A DNA stretch of 31,709 nt from a virus. A program made the position numbers and the translations under genes. Shown here one piece after another: positions 21,147 to 28,415 of the stretch. The notes under the pieces were generated by a model. The model searched no databases and was not told where the DNA came from. It saw only the letters and a list, made by a program, of their open reading frames with translations. Location: positions 1 through 31,709 of IMG/VR virus record IMGVR_UViG_3300027710_001321; one strand, written 5' to 3'. Position 1 is the stretch's first letter. Every line of letters starts with the position of its first letter.

Positions 21147-21671
21147 CTAAAGACTGACAATGTCAACTGGGCCCATACAGGATGGGTTAAATTTAATTGC
21201 AGCGTTTACTGCTTGTGCTACTCTGTTCCTTGCATTTTTTTGTTTGTCTGTTGCGTACAGAACTCCATAAGCGTACTCTGCTCCTGAGCCCATTGCAAGA
21301 TATGGAAGTGTGTACTTAGATAAAGACATGTCAGCAGAACTATGCTCATAGATTTCTCCACGAACCGCAATGATCAAACCAAGATCTCCATCTTTAGATG
21401 TGTCAACCCAGAACTCATTATAAAATTCTTTAAGTTCTTTAATAAACTTAGTTTGCATAAACTTGTCTGTGTCTTTAATATTAGGTGCTGTTGGCTTAAA
21501 GTTATAACGGATTCTTTCTCCGTCCATTGCCCCCGCATACCCAATAAGATATGGACCTATCTTCCAAACCTTTGGTGCATCAAGTGCTAAAATAGTTCCA
21601 TCATCTGAAGCCCCACGGTCTCCAGCCATGTAGATCTTATCTTCATGTTTTACTACGGCAATACAAGTCAT
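21147..21671 (-). CDS. Proteasome-beta/HslV-like Ntn hydrolase
   Basis: 174 aa from the ATG at 21671 (GGAGAGG upstream). After removal of Met the chain begins TCIAVV; counting from that Thr, D17 (AGDRG) and K33 (APKVWKI) fall at exactly the positions of the proteasome beta triad Thr1/Asp17/Lys33. IGPYLIGYAG and LPYLAMGSGAEYAYGVL (the SGxG-like stretch) are also canonical. No propeptide. Whether it forms rings alone or with host ATPases cannot be told from sequence. It has its own promoter (TTGACA-18-TATACT) with an inverted repeat. Confidence 0.93.
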   Translation of the reverse strand: MTCIAVVKHEDKIYMAGDRGASDDGTILALDAPKVWKIGPYLIGYAGAMDGERIRYNFKPTAPNIKDTDKFMQTKFIKELKEFYNEFWVDTSKDGDLGLIIAVRGEIYEHSSADMSLSKYTLPYLAMGSGAEYAYGVLYATDKQKNARNRVAQAVNAAIKFNPSCMGPVDIVSL

Positions 21672-21677
21672 GGCAAA

Positions 21678-21728
21678 AGCCCTCTCCAGATAGGTGATAC
21701 TTAAGTATACCATTGCCTAGAGAGGGCT
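21678..21728. repeat. 9-bp inverted repeat over promoter and ribosome binding site
   Basis: AGCCCTCTC (21678-21686) and GAGAGGGCT (21720-21728) are perfect inverted copies 33 bp apart. One arm covers the Shine-Dalgarno of the Ntn hydrolase gene, the other sits in the -35/-10 spacer. Only one arm would be in the mRNA, so a protein-binding operator or DNA loop is more likely than an RNA hairpin. Confidence 0.65.
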
Positions 21729-21733
21729 GTCAA
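21704..21733 (-). promoter_or_regulatory. Consensus promoter of the Ntn hydrolase gene
   Basis: On the minus strand TTGACA (21733-21728), 18-bp spacer ending TGG, then TATACT (21709-21704). It is the only promoter in the window with a perfect -35. Start expected near 21698, leaving a leader of about 27 nt with GGAGAGG. Confidence 0.75.
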
Positions 21734-21749
21734 GCAAGGTCAATAATGA

Positions 21750-22034
21750 CTAATTAGCCTTTTTGTCTACCGTTTTAAACGCATCATTGATCTCTGCCAA
21801 TGTGAGTTTTCCATCGTCCAAAAAAGCCCTTGCCAGTCTTTCAATGACTGTTGCTACTCCTAATAGTCCTGCTAAGAATACTGCCTGAACTGTGTCAATT
21901 CCAACTACTGCTCCAGCACCAAGTACTGATAGACCAGATGCTGCAAAGACTGCGACAATACGCATAAGGATATTAGTGATTGCCTTTTGTGGGTGCTCCT
22001 TCTTAGGAGGCTCTACTACCTTTTTAGTTGCCAT
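21750..22034 (-). CDS. Holin-like membrane protein
   Basis: 94 aa from the ATG at 22034 (AGGAGG upstream); a longer frame overlaps the neighbour. The basic N-terminus (ATKKVVEPPKKEHPQK) precedes two hydrophobic stretches (VAVFAASGLSVLGAGAVVG and AVFLAGLLGVATVIERLA). The C-terminus DDGKLTLAEINDAF resembles an EF-hand-like loop often seen at the end of actinophage holin-like proteins. With its upstream neighbour it makes a pair of small membrane proteins, a common holin arrangement, but the endolysin is 12 kb away. Confidence 0.78.
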   Translation of the reverse strand: MATKKVVEPPKKEHPQKAITNILMRIVAVFAASGLSVLGAGAVVGIDTVQAVFLAGLLGVATVIERLARAFLDDGKLTLAEINDAFKTVDKKAN

Positions 22035-22036
22035 AT

Positions 22037-22243
22037 TTAGTCCTCCTTTCTTAGCGGGATTGTGATAAGCCAGATTACTGTTGTTATTAGTACTGCAATA
22101 CCAACAATGTCTCTTGCTGATCCCGTCAAAGTTAGCCATGCGATGAAGAAGCCAAGGAGAGTAAAGGCTTGTGCAATCACTTCCACCCCTGCATCTTTAA
22201 GCCATGTGAAGAATCCCTTCACAACCTTTTTGATTATTTTCAT
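22037..22243 (-). CDS. Small membrane protein, holin-like
   Basis: 68 aa. Basic amphipathic start (MKIIKKVVKGFFTWLKDAG), then two membrane helices (VIAQAFTLLGFFIAWLTLTG and IVGIAVLITTVIWLITIPL) and a charged end. GGAGG precedes the ATG inside the end of the PA14 gene. Stop and next ATG are 2 nt apart. Layout fits a class II holin or an antiholin partner of the 21750 product. Confidence 0.75.
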   Translation of the reverse strand: MKIIKKVVKGFFTWLKDAGVEVIAQAFTLLGFFIAWLTLTGSARDIVGIAVLITTVIWLITIPLRKED

Positions 22244-22244
22244 A

Positions 22245-24344
22245 TTACCTCCTCATCCCAATCATTACATTTGCAATCTGTGAAACAATGATTACTGGGA
22301 TAATGACTTCCTGGGCTTTTTCTCTCTGATCGTCTGTCATGTCCATACCCAACTCAGAGAAATTGGATAGGAGTTCTGTAACATCCACTGCAAATACTGC
22401 TCCAAGTGGGTCTGCTAAGAATGCTTCTGTTTGTACTTCTGTTACTGCATCTGCTAATGTAAATGGCATTGGTGTCTCCCCTGCAGTTTCTGCTCTGTCT
22501 GTGAACTCAACGAATGCTTCTGCAAGTGCTGGGTTAGACTTCATCTGCTCAGCAATCTGTGCAACTTCTGAAGCCTTGATACCAAGATCTTCTGCAACCT
22601 CTGCCTTTGCTTCTTGGGTTAATGCTCTAAGTGTTTGACTAACTGCTGTGATTTGTTCAGGGGATAGTTTAACTAACTTATTATCCTTGCTTGTAAGGTT
22701 GGCAATAACTCCAGATAAATCTTCTGAGGTTCCCGTTCCTTTTTCAGGAATCAGGGCTGCTAATACTTCATCTTTAATTTCTACATCTGGCTCAGCCCAA
22801 GGATTATCTTCTGGCTCTGGATCTGGTCCAGGTTCTGGGGAAGGCTCTGGAGTAGGCTCTTCAGTTGGGTCCACAACTGGCTCCTCAGATGGTTCTGGAT
22901 CTGGTGTAACCTCTGGGGTAGGTTCAGGTGTAGGCTCATCTGTAGGGTCTACTGTAGGCTCTGGAGATGGCTCTGGTGTAGGTTCTTCAGTTGGTTCATC
23001 TGTTGGCTCTGGTGAAGGCTCTGGGCTTGGCTCATCTGTTGGCTCTTCAGTTGGTTCTGGAGAAGGTTCTGGTGTGGGTTCTGGGGTAGGCTGATTGGCT
23101 GCAGCATTGGCTGCTGCTTGAGCAATAGCAGCATTTAATTCTCTTTCTGATTGCTCATCATAGTAACGCCATGCGTTATCAATAGCACTGTCAACATTAT
23201 TAATTGCTTGATTGTATGCACTAATTGCATTATTTTTATTCTGTAGTGCTGTTGCAACATTTAAAACTGAATTATCATATTCATTTATTTTATTGGTTAG
23301 TGTTTGATTGTAGCCATTAAGTGTTGAGACTGCTTGGTTATAAATATTTAATTTATCATTATATACATCTTGTGCTGAGTTCCTTGCAGCAAGTGCAGAG
23401 TTGTACGCATTTGTTTGCTCTTGTGTTGGACCTGATCCAGAAGAAAATGTATTTAAATTACAACTAAAGTTTTCTCCCCATACTCGTGGATCTCCAGCAT
23501 AGTCACAACCTGCTCCAGTCATTCCACCAGGAATTGTCCACCCAAGATGATAAGAACCTGGGCCTCCTCCGTTATACCACCATATTTCTACATCCAAAGT
23601 TTTGTCTTCAGTTACATCGTATGTTGGAGACCATGCACTCCATCTAACTCCTTGCTCCACCCAGTTATTAACAGCAGGCTGTCCGTCAATATACATTCTA
23701 AATCCATCATCTGTATATCCTGCAAATGCTACTGTTGTGAACCATGATGGAACTGTTATCTGTCCAGCAAATTTAACTACAATATTTTCATATCTATTTC
23801 CACATATTGGAAGTTGCATATAGTTTGAGTTCCATGTGCCTGAGCAGATTACAGATCCAGGGACTGCTGAATTTCCACTCCTTAATAGATTGTAGACCGT
23901 ATAAGAAAGCCCTTCTCCACCAGCACTATTCAATGCTTGTTGGGCTGTCTGTAGATTAATATTGGCTACACCAAGTGCATCATAGGCATTGTTCTTATTA
24001 GTTAAAGCAGTGGCTACTGTTACTGTTTGTCCATCTACTGCTGATTGGGCTAAGTCTTTTTCTTCAAGTGCCGTGGCTTTTGCGTCAAGAGCATCGTCAT
24101 ATAGGTCAGAGGTTTGAGTCTGGGTCTCTTTTGCAGATACGGCAAGATCATATTTATCTTCTGCTTCTTCAATTAATGATATAAACTCATCCTTATAGCC
24201 AAGATCTTCTATGCTGTTGTTAAGTTCTTGAATTTCTTGGGCTGCAACTGATAGTGGGTCGTCAGAGTGTGCACCTTCTGGGGATATAATAAGCCAGCCA
24301 AATGCTAGAAGTGTGGCTGCTAGTATGCGTATTAGTCTTTTAAT
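22245..24344 (-). CDS. Exported PA14-domain surface protein with PEPT stalk, ATT start
   Basis: 699 aa if started at ATT 24344, which has GGGGGAAAGG just upstream. The first residues, KRLIRILAATLLAFGWLII then SPEGAHS, are a complete signal peptide. No ATG, GTG or TTG occurs in frame until TTG 23933, 137 codons later. Order of parts: signal peptide, coiled coil (about 28-140), PA14-like domain (about 150-300, FRMYIDGQPAVNNW), second coiled coil (QEQTNAYNSALAARNSAQD), Pro/Glu/Thr/Ser stalk (418-514), helical domain, C-terminal hydrophobic segment VIIPVIIVSQIANVM ending in RR. It looks like a sugar-binding protein anchored in the cell envelope. Confidence 0.82.
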   Translation of the reverse strand: MKRLIRILAATLLAFGWLIISPEGAHSDDPLSVAAQEIQELNNSIEDLGYKDEFISLIEEAEDKYDLAVSAKETQTQTSDLYDDALDAKATALEEKDLAQSAVDGQTVTVATALTNKNNAYDALGVANINLQTAQQALNSAGGEGLSYTVYNLLRSGNSAVPGSVICSGTWNSNYMQLPICGNRYENIVVKFAGQITVPSWFTTVAFAGYTDDGFRMYIDGQPAVNNWVEQGVRWSAWSPTYDVTEDKTLDVEIWWYNGGGPGSYHLGWTIPGGMTGAGCDYAGDPRVWGENFSCNLNTFSSGSGPTQEQTNAYNSALAARNSAQDVYNDKLNIYNQAVSTLNGYNQTLTNKINEYDNSVLNVATALQNKNNAISAYNQAINNVDSAIDNAWRYYDEQSERELNAAIAQAAANAAANQPTPEPTPEPSPEPTEEPTDEPSPEPSPEPTDEPTEEPTPEPSPEPTVDPTDEPTPEPTPEVTPDPEPSEEPVVDPTEEPTPEPSPEPGPDPEPEDNPWAEPDVEIKDEVLAALIPEKGTGTSEDLSGVIANLTSKDNKLVKLSPEQITAVSQTLRALTQEAKAEVAEDLGIKASEVAQIAEQMKSNPALAEAFVEFTDRAETAGETPMPFTLADAVTEVQTEAFLADPLGAVFAVDVTELLSNFSELGMDMTDDQREKAQEVIIPVIIVSQIANVMIGMRR
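22803..23093 (-). repeat. PEPT-rich repeat region inside the PA14 gene
   Basis: About 97 residues made of PTPEP, PSPEP, PTEEP, PTDEP and PDPEP units. At DNA level they are imperfect 9-18-bp repeats. Such stalks span cell walls. The plus-strand Gly/Ser/Val frames here are shadows of these repeats. Confidence 0.9.
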
Positions 24345-24360
24345 TTACCTTTCCCCCTTG

Positions 24361-24375
24361 CAGACATTATGTCTG
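24361..24375. repeat. 15-bp perfect palindrome at transcription start
   Basis: CAGACAT-T-ATGTCTG, 7-bp arms around one base. It falls just downstream of the -10 at 24384-24389, around +2 to +16 of the PA14 gene's transcript. Likely an operator; an RNA hairpin with a 1-nt loop is not possible at full length. Confidence 0.6.
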
Positions 24376-24383
24376 ATAGGATG

Positions 24384-24392
24384 ATTATACCA
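24384..24392 (-). promoter_or_regulatory. Extended -10 promoter of the PA14 gene
   Basis: TGGTATAAT on the minus strand, between the terminator of the Ig-like gene and the palindrome. Start expected near 24377, leaving a leader of about 33 nt with GGGGGAAAGG. No -35 consensus. Confidence 0.65.
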
Positions 24393-24403
24393 TTTTATTG
24401 CAC

Positions 24404-24436
24404 AAAAAAGGGGACTAGCACTCAGCCAATCCCCTT
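24404..24436 (-). terminator. Rho-independent terminator after the Ig-like gene
   Basis: On the minus strand AAGGGGATTGGC, loop TGAGT, GCTAGTCCCCTT followed by a run of T. The 10- to 12-bp stem includes two G-T pairs. It separates the terminase/Ig-like unit from the PA14 unit and is the only clear factor-independent terminator seen. Confidence 0.85.
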
Positions 24437-24450
24437 AGTTGTTGGATTAA

Positions 24451-25590
24451 TTACTTAAGTAAAGTAACCTTAGCCTTTGGATTCTTTGCATTCCACTTCT
24501 TGGCAAGTGCATTGAATGATGTCTTAATTGCCTTAAGTGCAGCAGCATTATCTGCAGTCAACTTAGCAATTGTTGCATCCTTATCAAGGATAACCTTGTC
24601 AGAAGCAGCCTTTGCATCAGCAAGTGCCTTGTCTGAAGCAATCTTTGCATCAGCAAGTGCCTTAGCAGAAGCAGCCTTCTCAGCAGCAATTAGAGCAGCA
24701 TGCTCTGCTGTTGCCTTAACAAGTGCAGCATCTGCAGCAGCCTTTGCAGCAAGTGCTGCATCCTTTGCTGCAACCTGTGCAGAAAGTTCTGATGCTAGAT
24801 CACGAACTGTAATCTCTGCGAATGGTGCAAGTGTTGGAGCAGTCAAACCTGTTACAGCAGCAGCCACAGCATCTGAAGATGTTGTTGGAGCAAATGTAAT
24901 AAGTGAGCGTGTGCCAGTTGTTGGAAGTGTTGCCTTAAATGTAGCAACTCCAAAATCTGAAAGTGTAGCACCAGTTGTTGCTGTTGCTGAATCTAGTGTT
25001 GCTGTAGCAGCAAACACTGTTGCAGTAATTGACTTACCAGATACCTTGTTTCCAAATGCATCTGTTGCAGTTACTGTGATGTCCTGCTTTGTTCCTGCAG
25101 CACCTGTTGCTGGTGCTGAAAGTGTAAGGTTATTAATCTTACCAGCAGTACCCTGTACATAGTATGTAAAAGTAGTTCCCTGATTGGTAACTGTTACTGT
25201 TCCAATTGCTGTGGTCTTTGTATATACCCAGAATGTTGCAGTTGTTCCTGTACCAGTTGCAATTGTCAAGGTTGAAGAACCTGAAGATGCTCCTACTGGT
25301 GCAGCAGATGTGTGTAGTGCAGACACGATTGTTGCGTTTGTTGCTACTACAGAAACTACTGTTCCTGTGTCAACAGTTGCGACGAACTTTAGTGCGTCAG
25401 CAGCGTCAACTGAGTTGTCTGCAGGGACTGGTAATGATGCAGGTGTTGAGATTGATGAAGCGGTTGTATTGGCCGTTCCAGCAAGTTCTACAGCGACTGA
25501 CATTACAGCAGCACTTGCAGGTGATGCTACGATTGTGCCCAAAGTCATGGCTGCAACCATGGCTAGTGCGATTTTCTTAAATGAGTTCAT
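24451..25590 (-). CDS. Exported Ig-like, Ala-rich surface protein
   Basis: 379 aa. Signal peptide 1-28 (FKKIALAMVAAMTLGTIVAS with PASA cut site). Beta-rich region 30-270 includes one clear bacterial Ig/invasin-like domain (LTLSAPATGAAGTKQDITVT, DAFGNKVSGKSITATVFA). Then an Ala/Lys/Asp helical stalk (about 272-355) with repeated KALADAKxASDK units, and the end FNALAKKWNAKNPKAKVTLL. Alanine and threonine codon use makes this gene more GC-rich than its neighbours. It looks like a host envelope protein, probably acquired from an actinobacterium (inference). It ends at a strong terminator. Confidence 0.85.
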   Translation of the reverse strand: MNSFKKIALAMVAAMTLGTIVASPASAAVMSVAVELAGTANTTASSISTPASLPVPADNSVDAADALKFVATVDTGTVVSVVATNATIVSALHTSAAPVGASSGSSTLTIATGTGTTATFWVYTKTTAIGTVTVTNQGTTFTYYVQGTAGKINNLTLSAPATGAAGTKQDITVTATDAFGNKVSGKSITATVFAATATLDSATATTGATLSDFGVATFKATLPTTGTRSLITFAPTTSSDAVAAAVTGLTAPTLAPFAEITVRDLASELSAQVAAKDAALAAKAAADAALVKATAEHAALIAAEKAASAKALADAKIASDKALADAKAASDKVILDKDATIAKLTADNAAALKAIKTSFNALAKKWNAKNPKAKVTLLK

Positions 25591-25610
25591 TTAATTTATT
25601 CCTTTTCTTT

Positions 25611-27395
25611 TTATAGTAGATTTAATCTATCCAGATAATCTTTTACATCATCTGGCATAGGTTTATATTGTATCACACCGTCGTTTTTCATGTCAAATTC
25701 ACTCTTAGATCTGTCTCTAAAAGTATGAATCTCTACTTCGGTGTTGTTATTTTTTGGAGTATGAGATATAGCCCCAAAAATAGCACCACACACAGCATCA
25801 GCCAAGTCCTTTGACTTTTTGCGTGGGTGGTCAACTCTGTCATTTTTCATAATCTTCAATTGTGTTAGTTCATCAAATAGGAGTTCGATTGCTGGCATCG
25901 CCAGTCTTTCTTCATATACAAGCATTGCCATATCTTCGTAGTGCTTCTTGGCAACAGAAACAGTATCAGTTCTCATTCCAACTTGCTGAAGTTCATTTTG
26001 AATATCAAACGATTGCCAACGGTCAAACGAAACCATTCCAATATCAAACCCAAGTCTTCTAAGGTTTTGGATCCACTGTTTTACTTCTGAAAGATTTACT
26101 GGACCCTCGATCTTTGGTTCCCACCATGCTACTGCATCTACTACTACAATAGGTGCTACCTGTTCGTAGTTGTTAATGACTTGTATGTTTACCCATTTTT
26201 CTACATGGGCAATAGCAACAGCACACTTATCGTGCTTTTGTGCAAGGTCAGCATGTACATAATACTTTTTATTTGGATCTGGTTTGAATGCTTCGTCAAA
26301 CCTTCTAAAATTGTCTATTGGATTACGAAGAGTCATGCATGCTCTTACCTTTTCTGCTTGCTTAAAGAATGCATCTGAAGCAAAAGTTGGTACGCATGTA
26401 AAGCGCATCATGGCATCTCCAAGGTCTGTCATAAATGCAATCTTAAAATCATCAATACTTCTTGTTGGGTTTACTTCCCAGGTTGGTCTCTTTAGTGCAA
26501 ACACTCCTGGATATTTGTATGAAATGATCTGATCTTCGTCCCAGGAAATTTGAAACTTATTACTTGGGTCTGTATCTGGAAGTAACGGATTGATTATAAA
26601 TTCATGAGTTCTTTCTATTAATTCTTTTTCAGCAATAACTGCATCATATCTTTCTGAAATAAAGTCACCTGGATATCTAGGGAATGAAAGCAAAACAACT
26701 TTTCCAAGGTCAGGGAAACGAGAGTCTACTGATCCACGGAAAGCCTTGTAGATATTATCAGCAGTCTTTCCCTGCTCATTACCTGTTCCAACTTCAGATG
26801 CAAAACCAGAAATCTCATCAAGCACTGCAAGTAACAAGTTCAAACCCTCATGTGACTCACGCTCTGAGTGACCAGAGTAAACAGTAATTGATTTATCAAA
26901 CTCAACAGAGTCAGCCTTTGCGTTATACTTTCCAGCAAACCATGGTGACTTTTCGATCTTTGTTTTAAAACCTTTAAAGAAAACATTCTTTGCTTGCTGT
27001 GCGTTAATAGCCACATTGATAAGGTCGATAGCATCTCCAGATGGCTTACCAAAATACTTTGCTGGGTCTTTTAGGCATAGAAGTTTATATACGATGTATG
27101 AGCATGCTACGGTTGATGTGAAGTCTTTTCCAGATCCCTTGCCAAGTTGTAGAATGATTTCGTTCTTTGTGTACTTTTCATAGTACCTTGAGCCTTTTTC
27201 TTCACCCATAATATCTATAAGATCCTCTTTACGATATATCTGGCTCATTGCCTCAACAATGTCATACTGAATATCTGACAAAGGTGGCTGACCCAAATAG
27301 GACGCTGACTCAACAAATGTTTTTGCGTCTACAGGAGTTTCTTCAAAGTTATTGTTTTTAAGTACTTCTAAGAACTCATTAAACTTCGTGGACAA
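25611..27395 (-). CDS. terL: Terminase large subunit
   Basis: 594 aa from a TTG start with GAGG 9 nt upstream. ATPase: Walker A LGKGSGKD (84-91), Walker B LLLAVLDE (D193, E194). Nuclease: D383 (YVHADLAQ), D458 (VSFDRWQS), D530/D533 (KSKDLADAVCGAIFG). Both halves of the DNA-packaging motor are intact. Unlike most phages it is followed not by a portal gene but by two exported proteins. It overlaps the small-subunit-like gene by 17 nt. Confidence 0.95.
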   Translation of the reverse strand: MSTKFNEFLEVLKNNNFEETPVDAKTFVESASYLGQPPLSDIQYDIVEAMSQIYRKEDLIDIMGEEKGSRYYEKYTKNEIILQLGKGSGKDFTSTVACSYIVYKLLCLKDPAKYFGKPSGDAIDLINVAINAQQAKNVFFKGFKTKIEKSPWFAGKYNAKADSVEFDKSITVYSGHSERESHEGLNLLLAVLDEISGFASEVGTGNEQGKTADNIYKAFRGSVDSRFPDLGKVVLLSFPRYPGDFISERYDAVIAEKELIERTHEFIINPLLPDTDPSNKFQISWDEDQIISYKYPGVFALKRPTWEVNPTRSIDDFKIAFMTDLGDAMMRFTCVPTFASDAFFKQAEKVRACMTLRNPIDNFRRFDEAFKPDPNKKYYVHADLAQKHDKCAVAIAHVEKWVNIQVINNYEQVAPIVVVDAVAWWEPKIEGPVNLSEVKQWIQNLRRLGFDIGMVSFDRWQSFDIQNELQQVGMRTDTVSVAKKHYEDMAMLVYEERLAMPAIELLFDELTQLKIMKNDRVDHPRKKSKDLADAVCGAIFGAISHTPKNNNTEVEIHTFRDRSKSEFDMKNDGVIQYKPMPDDVKDYLDRLNLL

Positions 27396-27912
27396 TTGTT
27401 ATGACCTCATCATCCCTGGAGATTTTAGAAAGCCTACGCATAATCTCGTCACGGATCTCTGGGTGCTCTGTTGCTATATCTTTAAGAATATTAATCAGCA
27501 CTTCTTGTCTGTGCTCAATCTCTATCATTTCTTCTGCAAGTTCTTTGTTTTCAAGCAAGCCAGCCTTTTGAAGCATGTCGATTCTTTTAGATTCAATATC
27601 CATAACAAGTTTAATTGCAGCAGTCTTTGCACTAAGATTATTTGTCATTGAAGCCTCATCAATAACTTCGTATGTTCGTGATACCAACTTGCTATAGTGT
27701 GTGTCTGCTGCTGCTAGTGCTTCTTTGGCACGAGCACGAATTGCATCGTTAGCAGAGGCCATAACCTTCCACTCATTAATAAGAGTCACAACTCTTTGTC
27801 TTGGAATATCAAGTTGTTTTGAAATTACTGTTGGGTCATTGCCCTTTAGGTATTCTTCTACTACCTGATTAACCTGATCAAGGTGCTTAACTAAATCTTC
27901 TTCAGTTGACAT
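27379..27912 (-). CDS. Probable terminase small subunit
   Basis: 177 aa, almost entirely helical. Residues 20-50 (EEYLKGNDPTVISKQLDIPR then QRVVTLINEW) form a helix-turn-helix like that of small terminase subunits. The central EVIDEASMTNNLSAKTAAIK and the C-terminal helices would form the oligomer ring. The call rests on the HTH and on the direct overlap with terL; no conserved small-terminase signature is certain. Confidence 0.75.
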   Translation of the reverse strand: MSTEEDLVKHLDQVNQVVEEYLKGNDPTVISKQLDIPRQRVVTLINEWKVMASANDAIRARAKEALAAADTHYSKLVSRTYEVIDEASMTNNLSAKTAAIKLVMDIESKRIDMLQKAGLLENKELAEEMIEIEHRQEVLINILKDIATEHPEIRDEIMRRLSKISRDDEVITIVHEV

Positions 27913-28144
27913 ACTTGCCCTCTAGTCTATTAATTTCATCCTTGATATAAAAAATTGCCTTCTCTAAATCTTGAATTGTTTTTGCTTCATCCTTTAATCC
28001 TGCTCTCCAAAGATATTTGAACGCATTCCCAATATTAAAGTTGCGGTGTCTAGTAATTTCAATACACTCAATGCCAGATGGATCAGATGTGTAATGTCTT
28101 GGATTATTTACTTGGTCAACAGTTATGTTTAGGTTATCACTCAT
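27902..28144 (-). CDS. DUF3310 protein
   Basis: 80 aa from the second of two adjacent ATGs (28144), placed 6 nt after GGAGG. The family signature NNPRHYTSDPSGIECIEITR, FNIGNAFKYLWRAGLKDEA and DLEKAIFYIKDEI is complete. DUF3310 is often annotated as a nucleotide-kinase-like phage protein, without proof of activity. It overlaps the membrane peptide gene by 8 nt and TerS by 11 nt. Confidence 0.92.
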   Translation of the reverse strand: MSDNLNITVDQVNNPRHYTSDPSGIECIEITRHRNFNIGNAFKYLWRAGLKDEAKTIQDLEKAIFYIKDEINRLEGKYVN

Positions 28145-28259
28145 CATCTTCCTCCCAATCAAAAGTTTCTGGCATTCCTTTTAGTGTGAAGGTTGCATAC
28201 GCAAGTCCCACTGCTGATACTAACGACAAGACAAACAGAACATACTTAATTTTTTTCAT
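28137..28259 (-). CDS. Short membrane protein, 40 aa
   Basis: Found by translating the gap. MKKIKYVLFVLSLVSAVGLA is one membrane helix with a basic start; the rest, ending in DWEEDDE, is acidic. It could be a single-pass protein or a small exported peptide. Its ATG overlaps the HTH gene's stop as ATGA, and its own end contains the DUF3310 Shine-Dalgarno. Confidence 0.68.
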   Translation of the reverse strand: MKKIKYVLFVLSLVSAVGLAYATFTLKGMPETFDWEEDDE

Positions 28260-28411
28260 CGCTTTGATTTCCTTAATCCAAATTTAGCAAGGTATACGTA
28301 GATAGTTTCAACACTGGCTCCGCACTCCTTTGCAATCTCTTCTGGGGTCTTCTTGTCCATAAGATACCTCTTACGCATAAAGACTTCTGATGTATATAGT
28401 TTAGCAGCCAT
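28256..28411 (-). CDS. Small helix-turn-helix protein, 51 aa
   Basis: Found by translating the gap. MRKRYLMDKKTPEEIAKECG followed by ASVETIYVYLAKFGL is a simple HTH of the resolvase/HTH_38 type: the T-P-E-E-I-A-x-x-x-G-x-S pattern with recognition helix VETIYVYLAK. DNA binding is likely; a repressor or a packaging accessory role is possible. It begins 4 nt after the RuvC-like gene's stop and is joined by ATGA to the next gene. Confidence 0.75.
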   Translation of the reverse strand: MAAKLYTSEVFMRKRYLMDKKTPEEIAKECGASVETIYVYLAKFGLRKSKR

Positions 28412-28415
28412 GGAG

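Noticed and set aside
22803-23093. Repeated DNA units that could look like a CRISPR array
   Set aside because: Units are short, imperfect, in frame and coding; no constant repeat with unique spacers.
22648-23094. Plus-strand open frame rich in Gly, Ser and Val
   Set aside because: It is the complement of the Pro/Glu/Thr/Ser stalk codons of the PA14 gene; low complexity and no start signals.
24500-25162. Long plus-strand Ala/Ser-rich open frame
   Set aside because: Mirror of the Ala-rich stalk and Ig-like region of the exported protein on the minus strand; the biased codons keep several frames open.
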